This document shows, piece by piece, positions 6,087 to 12,165 of a stretch of DNA of 12,165 bases. The position numbers were made by a program, and so were the translations under genes. The notes below the pieces were generated by a model. It did no database searches, had not been told where the DNA came from, and saw only the letters and a program-made list of their open reading frames with translations. Positions within the stretch are counted from its first letter, which is position 1, and each line of letters begins with the position of its first letter. The DNA is taken from positions 1 to 12,165 of the forward strand of contig CAMBTZ010000035.1 of the NCBI GenBank assembly GCA_945870925.1. Reading direction: 5' to 3'. Origin of the DNA: Chlamydia trachomatis (lineage in GTDB: Bacteria; Chlamydiota; Chlamydiia; Chlamydiales; 2-12-FULL-49-11).

Positions 6087-6803
6087 CTAGCAAGTTTTAC
6101 AAATTTTAAGAGAAATAGAAAGGGTAAATGTTGTTGGTGTCATTGGAAATGGTTTGATTTTAGCTGGACCCCAATAATTATTTTCTCCAGGATTTTCATA
6201 GGAGATTAAGAGCTGCTCACCTGGTTTGATTGTTTTTTTAGTAATATAGATCACTTCAATTGGCATCGGTTCTAGATCATAGGAGTTTTTTGAACAGCTA
6301 GATACAAGATGTGCAACAAGATTTGGTTTTGAGGAATGATTGATAAATCTTGTAAAATTTCCTTTCTTTAGAGCATCAAGTTGAAGGGAGTAAAGACGGT
6401 TTGGGTGGTAAGGGCGATCCGGATGTATAAGCAGTTGATCTTCTTTATTTAAGCGAATTTCAGATAAGAGCTCAAACATGTAGCCGGTATCATTTGGATC
6501 ATTTGTGGGAACTAATGCAAGTATTCCTGAGTAAGGGGCTATCACCTGGTTTTTTAAAATAGGATCTGCTTCAGGATGAAGAAAAATGCCATAGCCTAAG
6601 TTGTTAGGTAATTTTTTACGTACAAATTGATTTTTTAATTCTGGTTGTGAAATTTCAGGTAAGGAATTTAATATCCCTTTTAAGAGTTTTTTATCAGCGC
6701 GTATTATATTTTTGTTTTGAATAGTGGCTTCTCTAGAAATAATTGGAATAATTTCCTTTTTTATTAACTGCCTTGGTAGATTGAATTTCATAATAACCGC
6801 CAT
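6087..6803 (-). CDS. SET-domain protein, probable secreted lysine methyltransferase (chlamydial NUE-like)
   Basis: The protein is 238 residues from the ATG at 6803; a second in-frame ATG at 6791 is equally possible. SET motifs are visible: GYGIF (70-74), VIAPYSGIL (87-95), FTRFINHSSKPN (150-161, the RFxNHxxxPN motif that forms the SAM-binding pseudoknot) and IKPGEQLLISY (192-202, ending in the catalytic tyrosine). SET enzymes methylate protein lysines using SAM. Chlamydiae encode a short stand-alone SET protein of about 220 residues (NUE, CT737 in C. trachomatis) reported as a type III effector acting on host histones, and this gene matches that size and plan. No pre-SET cysteine cluster is present. 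The C-terminal tail after WGP is Pro/Thr-rich. Effector status is inferred from family. It heads the minus-strand unit that continues into NfeD and flotillin. Confidence 0.85.
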   Translation of the reverse strand: MAVIMKFNLPRQLIKKEIIPIISREATIQNKNIIRADKKLLKGILNSLPEISQPELKNQFVRKKLPNNLGYGIFLHPEADPILKNQVIAPYSGILALVPTNDPNDTGYMFELLSEIRLNKEDQLLIHPDRPYHPNRLYSLQLDALKKGNFTRFINHSSKPNLVAHLVSSCSKNSYDLEPMPIEVIYITKKTIKPGEQLLISYENPGENNYWGPAKIKPFPMTPTTFTLSISLKICKTC

Positions 6804-6929
6804 ATTTACATACTACATAATATCATTAATAGATCTTATCTGCAATTAAAGGTTTGAACTGGCTCTAATATAGAGAGCCTGGTTATAAAATAGATTCTAT
6901 AGTATATTTTGTTTTTCAAGGCGGGGTTT
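6804..6929. promoter_or_regulatory. Divergent intergenic region with two palindromes
   Basis: This 126-bp gap separates the minus-strand SET unit from the plus-strand barrel gene. GGCTCT (6861-6866) and AGAGCC (6874-6879) form a perfect 6-bp inverted repeat with a seven-base centre. TATAAA (6884-6889) is a possible plus-strand -10 box, immediately followed by ATAGATTCTAT (6890-6900), a perfect 5-1-5 palindrome that recurs as ATAGAATCTAT at 9580. No -35 hexamer is found at proper spacing. GGCGGGG lies just before the ATG at 6930 and may be the ribosome site. Confidence 0.5.
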
Positions 6930-7747
6930 ATGGAATATTATTGGCGCTTTAGCCTGATTTTTTGTTTAGGAACAAGTGTTTTATTAAATTCATCAGAGTC
7001 TGTAATAAAAAAGGTAGAGGATGATTCTAGATATTCACGGATATTCGCCTCAGGGCAAGCTTACTATTACCATTTAAAGATCGACGATTCCGGTAGCGGA
7101 ATTACGGCTACTCCTTATCCATTTAAAGGGTGTGTTGCTGGTTTTACTTTTGGATATGAGTATAAGAAGCCTAATAATTTATATGCAGTTCTTCAGGCGT
7201 CTTATGCACTTGGAACTATTAGGATTCATGACACCGGAAATAATAGAAGGTTCATACATGATGAGATTTTAGAGACAGATTTGGCTATTATCGATCATTA
7301 ACTAAGAGTGCGATCTGTTTGTTGACTCCATATACAGGTGCAGGATTTAGATGGAATATTCAGCACCGGAGTGCCGGTACTCTTGCAGCCTTGAATTTTG
7401 ACTATTATAAAATCTATATTCCACTTGGTCTAATAGGAAGTTATGTCCCAAGTAAAACAGTAAATATCAGTCTTGATTTTGAATGGATGCCTGATGTTCT
7501 TTCTATGATGTCAATATCAACTTTAAAGGGTGCTTTTTGGGAATTGAAGCGGATGAATAATTATATGGTTCAGTTGCCGTGTCTATTCACATTCGCAAAC
7601 AGATGGGAATTTGGTCTCACACCGTTTTGGATGCTATTTGGGGATGGGGCCTCTATTGCTGTTACGAATCTAGGCGTTGGTCTAGATTTAGATAAGCAGA
7701 TCACAAATGATTGGGGTGGAAGGGTTTCATTAGGAGTCCATTTTTAA
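6930..7747 (+). pseudogene. Outer-membrane beta-barrel protein, interrupted by one frameshift
   Basis: Two consecutive frames encode one protein. The first (ATG 6930 to TAA 7301) has a signal peptide (WRFSLIFCLGTSVLLNS) and then alternating aromatic strands (GQAYYYHLKI, GFTFGYEY, YAVLQASYALG). The second continues with LLTPYTGAGFRWNI and IYIPLGLIGSYV and ends in VSLGVHF. A C-terminal phenylalanine in this context is the usual recognition signal of the outer-membrane assembly machinery. The frames overlap between 7265 and 7298. Adding one G at the TTGG of 7281-7284 turns ETDLAIIDH-stop into ETDLGYYRSLTKSAI joined to LLTPYTG, restoring a 272-residue barrel. The cause may be a true inactivating deletion, a sequencing error or, less likely, programmed slippage. 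The function is unknown beyond a surface barrel. Confidence 0.78.
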
Positions 7748-9552
7748 TGAGAAGGCTAATTTTTTTATTATTTCCATTTATAATTTTTGCAAATTCTCCA
7801 ACAGCTGTTCATTTAGATGTTTTTTATAGATCAGCTATTAGGCAAGTTAGAAATTCTGTTCATGGAGCCCCTTTTGAATCAGGATTTGGATTGCAGCATT
7901 TTATTCTCTGGGATTATTGTGAAAATGCGCCCAAAAACCAATCGTATGTAAATTATTATGCCGAGCTATATTTATTTCTAGTAGAAAAATCGATTTCAAA
8001 AGTAATCCTTTTTCCAAAGGATCCGGAAGGTGCCGGGAATGATTTTTTTCGAATTAGTAATCAAGATATTTCAAGTGACGATAATTTTGCATTTTGGCTC
8101 AATTTAATTTCTAAAAATGGAATTAAAATTGAGGTTCTTTTTGAGTTTGATGCCTTTAATAATAGTGAGTTATATAGCCCATTGTATGATCTTCCGCCAA
8201 ACCCGAATGATTTCTATTTTAAGGATTTGCCACAAAAAATGAATTGGTTAGGTCAACTCATGAAAATTGTTCCCGGTGTAATTCAGGGAGTTGCAATTGA
8301 TCCCGAAGGTCCGGGTAGTGGCGGCAATGATGGTTATCAACAAGTAATTAATTATGTTGATCAGTACAGATTTAGTGTGGGTCCCTCAAGTTTAGCAATA
8401 GGTATGACTTTTGGCATTGATGCAAAACCTATGACTTTTGCAAATTTAGATACATACCCAATTAATTCGGCCTATATTACACCAAGTGGGACACCATCGA
8501 CATATTTTCCCACGACAATTCCGGCCTATAGAAATGGAAATTCAGAATCGCTTTTAAATTCGGTCTATCTCCAAGCGTACGAACCTGATTTTAACCTTGT
8601 TTTTACTGAGAATTTAGATCCGGTAACAGCAGCAAATACATTTGTTCAGGCACTACAAGATATACCTTATAAAACTAGTTATGGAGAAATAAGCACAACA
8701 GAGGGGAGCTTAACTGGAACATATGTTGATGGAGGTCAATTTGTAAGTGTAGGTACAATTACATGTACTCAAGGAGAAGCTTTGTGTTCCTATGATGGTT
8801 CTGAGTTTGAAAATGAAATCTATGCGGGAGCTTATCTTGATTACAATGATAATGGAACTATTGTTCCTCTTGGGCAGGTCGGTAATAGTCCATCTTCGCG
8901 CGATCCTGTAGCTAAGACTTTCTATTTGGCAGATCAAACAAATGGAGCTAATGTAACGGTAACAGGGGGGCAATTTATACTATCTCAATTCGGAATTGAA
9001 ATTTTAAGTGGAGGTATACTTAATACACTTTCCACATTCGTTGAACATCCGAATGAGAAAATTGCAGCTGTAGATGGACCAATTCCTTGGAATGGCACTG
9101 GGTATGAATTAAATTCCCACAAATTTAATTTTCTTACAAATGCATCAGTCAATCTTACAGATCAACATTTTCTTGGTCCTGAGGTTGTAATGAAATGGAT
9201 TTTTCCTCCGATTACAAAACAGATTGCTTCAGGGATTAATTTTTTATTTAGCGTCCAATATGATGCAGTTGCGGGAGTAAATCTTTTCTTTGGCAATTGG
9301 ACTCTTTCTAATTATATGACCTTTGTAAACACTTTTATAGGACAGGTGAGTGGAGATAATCCCACAAGTCCGATTTTTACAGGCAGTAACACAAATGGTG
9401 TCGGATTGCCTTCCACAAATATTGGCATTTACGATTATTATTTACTTCTCAATACGAATGCAAATCCTAATCAAAATCCAATCCCACCTGAACTTCCCGC
9501 AACGACTCCAAGCCCTCCGAATCCATGGTTTCCTGAATTTCTCCCACATTAA
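7747..9552 (+). CDS. Large exported protein with TIM-barrel-like (glycosidase-like) pattern, unrecognised family
   Basis: I place the start at the ATG at 7747, which shares its A with the upstream TAA (TAATG). This gives 601 residues beginning with a clear signal peptide (MRRLIFLLFPFIIFA, cleavage after FA). Alternating strands and helices follow: SKVILFPKDPEG (84-94), GIKIEVLFEFD (125-135), IQGVAIDPEGPG (179-190), LAIGMTFGID (216-225) and VYLQAYEP (273-280). Acidic residues at strand ends (D92/E94, D185/E187, E279) are where TIM-barrel glycosidases place catalytic residues. A late strand, INFLFSVQYD (497-506), could close the barrel. Between them, about 311-440 is a Gly/Thr-rich beta region (TCTQGEALCSYDG, TVTGGQFILSQFGIEIL) that looks inserted. 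The tail (572-601) is proline- and asparagine-rich. I do not recognise a family; a secreted sugar-active enzyme is a guess. Overlap with the barrel gene implies co-translation. Confidence 0.75.
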   Translation: MRRLIFLLFPFIIFANSPTAVHLDVFYRSAIRQVRNSVHGAPFESGFGLQHFILWDYCENAPKNQSYVNYYAELYLFLVEKSISKVILFPKDPEGAGNDFFRISNQDISSDDNFAFWLNLISKNGIKIEVLFEFDAFNNSELYSPLYDLPPNPNDFYFKDLPQKMNWLGQLMKIVPGVIQGVAIDPEGPGSGGNDGYQQVINYVDQYRFSVGPSSLAIGMTFGIDAKPMTFANLDTYPINSAYITPSGTPSTYFPTTIPAYRNGNSESLLNSVYLQAYEPDFNLVFTENLDPVTAANTFVQALQDIPYKTSYGEISTTEGSLTGTYVDGGQFVSVGTITCTQGEALCSYDGSEFENEIYAGAYLDYNDNGTIVPLGQVGNSPSSRDPVAKTFYLADQTNGANVTVTGGQFILSQFGIEILSGGILNTLSTFVEHPNEKIAAVDGPIPWNGTGYELNSHKFNFLTNASVNLTDQHFLGPEVVMKWIFPPITKQIASGINFLFSVQYDAVAGVNLFFGNWTLSNYMTFVNTFIGQVSGDNPTSPIFTGSNTNGVGLPSTNIGIYDYYLLLNTNANPNQNPIPPELPATTPSPPNPWFPEFLPH

Positions 9553-9581
9553 TTGAATCAAATTGAAATCTACTTTATAAT
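9553..9581 (+). promoter_or_regulatory. Sigma-70-type promoter for the kinase-like gene
   Basis: TTGAAT (9553-9558) and TATAAT (9576-9581) are separated by exactly 17 bp, close to the consensus. The promoter begins right after the stop of the 601-residue gene and lies 38 bp before the next start. A second TTGAAA at 9563 is too close to the -10 to count. Confidence 0.7.
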
Positions 9582-9590
9582 AGAATCTAT
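9580..9590. promoter_or_regulatory. 11-bp palindrome overlapping the -10 box
   Basis: ATAGA-A-TCTAT is a perfect palindrome around one central base. It overlaps the last two bases of TATAAT and covers the expected transcription start. The same sequence with a T centre occurs at 6890-6900, also right after a TATAA. It may be an operator for a shared regulator; with only two sites this is suggestive, not proven. Confidence 0.4.
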
Positions 9591-9619
9591 TAACCTCTGC
9601 TTTTGAAAAGGAAATTGAT

Positions 9620-10378
9620 ATGAAAAAGACTCTGTTTGCTTGCTTGCTTTTCTTATTAACGACTTTTTTGGGGTTCACAAAAATAGATCACTTTTCAAAA
9701 GGTATGTTACTTGAATGTCGACCTGAAAAAACCCAAAAATTGTTTGATTTTTGTTTGATTAATGAGATTGCTAAAAAACCGGTTTACTATATTGGTAATG
9801 GTGAAGAAGCTATAGCCTTTGCAACTTCAGATGACAAATATGTTTTGAAATTTTTTCTGAAAAGACAAATTTTAAAAAAATTATTTTTTAAACCTAAGAA
9901 AAAGTTCAAGCAAGTTTTTTTGAAGGATAATGAGATCTTGACAGGGTTTGAATCTCTAAAAAAATATGAAATGGCATTGACAGCTTTGCCTGATGAGACG
10001 GGTGTTCTTGCAGTTCATGCAGGAGAATCGGTTGAAAAGCTTCCTATTTGTAAATTAATTGACTACCGAGGTAAAGAGCATCTAGTTGATCTAAATAGAG
10101 TAGCATTTGTGGTGCAGAAGAAAGCAAAAATTATCAATAAGAGGATGCTCACAGAAAGTGTCAATCAACAACTTCAAGAGCTGTTTTCTGGAATTTCAGG
10201 TAAAGGGTATATAAGCACAAGCCCTACATTTAATCCGGAAAATTTTGCAATATTGGATAATAAAGGGGTTATGATAGACGTTGGTAAACTTGAGTATGTA
10301 CCAGATAAAGCATATGGGATAGAAGAAGAAAAATTCTTGAAGAGATATGAACGTTGGGTTTCAAAAAAAGCCGGATAG
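9620..10378 (+). CDS. Exported protein with a degenerate protein-kinase-like core
   Basis: The product is 252 residues, with AAGGAA six bases before the ATG. Residues 1-20 (MKKTLFACLLFLLTTFLGFT) are a signal peptide or anchor. Residues 56-80 resemble a kinase N-lobe: YYIGNGEEAIAFATSDDKYVLKFF has a glycine-poor loop and the VLK lysine (K77). Near the C-terminus NPENFAI (205-211) and VMIDVGKL (217-224) resemble the catalytic-loop N and the DFG motif, here DVG (D220). No HRD aspartate is evident before NPENF, and the region from 80 to 105 is very lysine- and phenylalanine-rich. It is therefore either a divergent small-molecule-kinase relative or a pseudokinase. Export before a kinase fold is unusual, because ATP is scarce outside the cytoplasm. 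It has its own promoter and overlaps the convergent PLP gene by 18 bp. Confidence 0.65.
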   Translation: MKKTLFACLLFLLTTFLGFTKIDHFSKGMLLECRPEKTQKLFDFCLINEIAKKPVYYIGNGEEAIAFATSDDKYVLKFFLKRQILKKLFFKPKKKFKQVFLKDNEILTGFESLKKYEMALTALPDETGVLAVHAGESVEKLPICKLIDYRGKEHLVDLNRVAFVVQKKAKIINKRMLTESVNQQLQELFSGISGKGYISTSPTFNPENFAILDNKGVMIDVGKLEYVPDKAYGIEEEKFLKRYERWVSKKAG

Positions 10379-11194
10379 TGAGAGTGCGCCACCTGAATGG
10401 ATAATAAGAGTGTCTTCATCAAGTAAGTCTTTTGCACTATTAGAAAGTTCATAAAAAACTTTAGCGCCATAGATGGGATCAAGAAAGATTCCTTCTTTTT
10501 TTGCGAAGGAATCGACAAAGGCAAGGACTCTTTGATTGACTGCTCCAAATGATTTATGAATGGTTAATTCATGGAAATAGACAGGGTGTTTTATATTATA
10601 AGACGTAAGTTTGTTAAAAAATTCATCTTCAGCAATTTTTACAGAGAAAATATGGACAGGGAGATCTCTTTTAAGTTCTATTAGTCCAAGGATTAGACCG
10701 ATAGCACTTAATCCGGTTCCTGCATCAATAATGACTTTTGAGAAATGAACGCTTGATTCTTCCTCGTTTTTGCAAATGCTGTGCGCAAGGCTCTTTGCCC
10801 CTTCAACACACTCTGATACTTCACCGCCTTCAGGTATGATTCGGAAGTTCGAGGGAAACGCTTCTCCATTCCATAAAATTTTATCAGGAATTGCCATTCT
10901 AAGAAGATAGCTGAGATTGCCCGCAACTTTTGTAGTATGCGCCTTTTTTAAAACAAGCTTATAATCGATCTGATTTTCTGTTAGAAGCTGGACAGCGCCA
11001 AGGATAAAGTTTGAATAAGCGCTACCATAAAAGACTGCCCCTTTTTCATTTTTTAAGGCTTCAATCAAAGGGAGAAGCTTTCTTAATTTAGGCCCGCTAA
11101 TACCAAAGCTAAGCTCATCTTCCCTTTTAATCCATCCAGGAAGGTGATTTAACTTATGAATTCGAGAGTGTAAATTTTTTGCTTGATGGTACAT
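10361..11194 (-). CDS. PLP-dependent deaminase, ACC deaminase / D-cysteine desulfhydrase family
   Basis: This 277-residue fold-type-II PLP enzyme is somewhat short for a family of about 320-340. KREDEL (23-28) matches the N-terminal substrate loop. GPKLRKLLPL (34-43) carries the PLP-binding lysine (K36; family GNKxRKLE, with N replaced by P here). GSAYSN (57-62) corresponds to the QSNH loop, DAGTGLSAIG (157-166) to the glycine-rich phosphate-binding loop, LDPIYGAK (238-245) to LDPVYTGK, and HSGGALSLSGF (266-276) to the C-terminal HTGG..G. Family members release ammonia from ACC, D-cysteine or related amino acids as keto acids. The several altered loop residues (SNH to SNF, GNK to GPK) make the substrate uncertain. 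The start at 11194 has a weak GAGAAG ribosome site. Its 3' end overlaps the kinase-like gene on the other strand. Confidence 0.85.
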   Translation of the reverse strand: MYHQAKNLHSRIHKLNHLPGWIKREDELSFGISGPKLRKLLPLIEALKNEKGAVFYGSAYSNFILGAVQLLTENQIDYKLVLKKAHTTKVAGNLSYLLRMAIPDKILWNGEAFPSNFRIIPEGGEVSECVEGAKSLAHSICKNEEESSVHFSKVIIDAGTGLSAIGLILGLIELKRDLPVHIFSVKIAEDEFFNKLTSYNIKHPVYFHELTIHKSFGAVNQRVLAFVDSFAKKEGIFLDPIYGAKVFYELSNSAKDLLDEDTLIIHSGGALSLSGFF

Positions 11195-11265
11195 AGCTTC
11201 TCATGATACAAGAACTATAAATTAGGATGCTATTTCCAATATTTATTAAAATGATAAAGGGTTAA

Positions 11266-12165
11266 ATGAAAAATAATTTTTTGATTTTAGGTAGTCTACT
11301 TCTGACTCAGATTATTTCTTTGAATTGCTATGGGGATATTGCGATTGTTGCAGGATATTCGCAAATAGATACATCTAGTAGTAACTATCCATCATACCCT
11401 TTGGCAGATTCATTTAATTTATATGGAGGGGCTGCGGTATCAATAGGAGTGCCGTCAGAAAATCAGGGAATAATTACTTGTACCGGAATTAACCCATATA
11501 CGGGAACAGTTCTATGTGGTGGCTATTATGAGGTTCAGAATTCTATTTTACCGTTCATTTATAGAGGTTCGGTAGTTGGTGATCTAGTTAGTTCAATTGA
11601 AATTCCAAGTAATCCAATCGCCCTTATAAATTGTGTTGCTATAGCTCCGAATGGAACAGCTGTTTTTGGAGGGTTCAATGCTAATAATCTTCCTGTTATA
11701 TTCACCCTTTCTTCAGAAGCATCAGAAGTTACTCTTGTGAATTTCCCAAATTCAAGTGAAGCTCAAATTACCGCGGTAGCAATTGATTCAAATGGAAGAG
11801 CTATTTTTGTGGGGCAAATGCAAGGGGATTTACCTATTATTTATAGTCTAGAATCGGGTGCCTCAGAGGCTACTCTTGTAACTCTTCCCAATGCAAATAC
11901 AGGGTTTATTAATTGTATTGCAATAGGTTCTGATGGGACAGCAATTTTAGGTGGGAAGGATACCAGTATAGGAAGTGGTGTCGCTCTCATATATTCAATC
12001 TTACAAGGAAGCAATGATGCAACTTTAATAACAACAGCAAATAGTAATGATAATAGTATTATTAATGGAGTTGCAATAGGTCCTGATGGAACAGCTATTC
12101 TAGTCGGTTCTATATGTAGTGCGCCAATTTATCCACTTATTTATAGAGTTTTTTCAAGCAGTACT
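11266..12165 (+). CDS. Secreted beta-propeller repeat protein, possible autotransporter passenger (cut by window edge)
   Basis: An ATG four bases after AAAGGG opens a frame that runs without a stop to the right edge (300 residues). It begins with a signal peptide (MKNNFLILGSLLLTQIISLNCYG). From residue 121 a repeat of 47-51 residues recurs four times, each opening with the same strand-turn-strand: INCVAIAPNGTAVFGG (121), ITAVAIDSNGRAIFVG (168), INCIAIGSDGTAILGG (215) and INGVAIGPDGTAILVG (266). Each continues to a PxIYSL strand and, in the first three, an ATLV-type strand. This is the blade pattern of a beta-propeller. A weaker blade starts near 69 (ITCTGINPYTGTVLCGG). Environmental chlamydiae carry large surface proteins of this repeat type, some ending in an autotransporter barrel, which would lie outside this window. 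The partner is unknown. Confidence 0.85.
   Translation, partial: MKNNFLILGSLLLTQIISLNCYGDIAIVAGYSQIDTSSSNYPSYPLADSFNLYGGAAVSIGVPSENQGIITCTGINPYTGTVLCGGYYEVQNSILPFIYRGSVVGDLVSSIEIPSNPIALINCVAIAPNGTAVFGGFNANNLPVIFTLSSEASEVTLVNFPNSSEAQITAVAIDSNGRAIFVGQMQGDLPIIYSLESGASEATLVTLPNANTGFINCIAIGSDGTAILGGKDTSIGSGVALIYSILQGSNDATLITTANSNDNSIINGVAIGPDGTAILVGSICSAPIYPLIYRVFSSST

Noticed and set aside
7711..7746. Upstream TTG start for the 601-residue protein
   Set aside because: It would overlap the barrel gene by 37 bp and spoil the signal peptide that begins cleanly at the ATG at 7747.
8740..8830. Resemblance of TITCTQGEALCSYDG to ITCTGINPYTGTVLCGG in the propeller protein
   Set aside because: It is too short and the spacing differs; most likely common Gly/Thr-rich beta composition.
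1..12165. CRISPR array, tRNA, rRNA or riboswitch
   Set aside because: No regularly spaced repeats, cloverleaf-like segments or conserved riboswitch cores were seen on either strand.

Overview
The window is AT-rich and gene-dense, and most likely comes from a chlamydia-related bacterium (phylum Chlamydiota, environmental lineage). That is an inference with moderate confidence. It rests on a short SET-domain protein of the kind chlamydiae secrete as a host-directed methyltransferase, on secreted beta-propeller repeat proteins like the large surface proteins of environmental chlamydiae, and on a cluster of unusual exported proteins. No rRNA or tRNA gene is present to settle the taxonomy.

Layout. 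Positions 1-414 hold the 5' end of an ISAs1-family insertion sequence on the minus strand, cut by the window edge. A 53-bp repeat (415-467) follows, then an intact-frame but compact PaaK/CapK-like adenylate-forming enzyme (706-1788). A gene-poor stretch (1789-2175) holds the second copy of the 53-bp repeat and apparent debris. From 2176 to 6803 six minus-strand genes form a probable transcription unit, read in the order SET-domain protein, NfeD/YuaF-like membrane protein, flotillin, small membrane protein, exported pilin-like protein, SAM-dependent methyltransferase. The NfeD-flotillin pair is the classic membrane-scaffold partnership.

From 6930 the plus strand carries secreted or surface proteins: an outer-membrane beta-barrel gene broken by one frameshift (6930-7747), a 601-residue exported protein with a TIM-barrel-like pattern whose start codon overlaps the barrel stop (7747-9552), and an exported protein with a degenerate kinase-like core (9620-10378) behind a good sigma-70-type promoter. 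A convergent PLP-dependent ACC-deaminase/D-cysteine-desulfhydrase-like gene (10361-11194, minus) overlaps the kinase-like gene by 18 bp. The window ends inside a secreted beta-propeller repeat protein (11266 onwards).

The most notable signals are: (i) a 57-bp block present twice, serving once as the 3' end of the PaaK-like gene and once, antisense, as the 3' end of the methyltransferase gene; (ii) a repeat comparison that places the IS edge at about 414/415; (iii) the frameshifted barrel coupled to a large uncharacterised secreted protein; (iv) a signal peptide on a kinase-like fold; and (v) a shared 11-bp palindrome at the promoters of the two exported-protein units.
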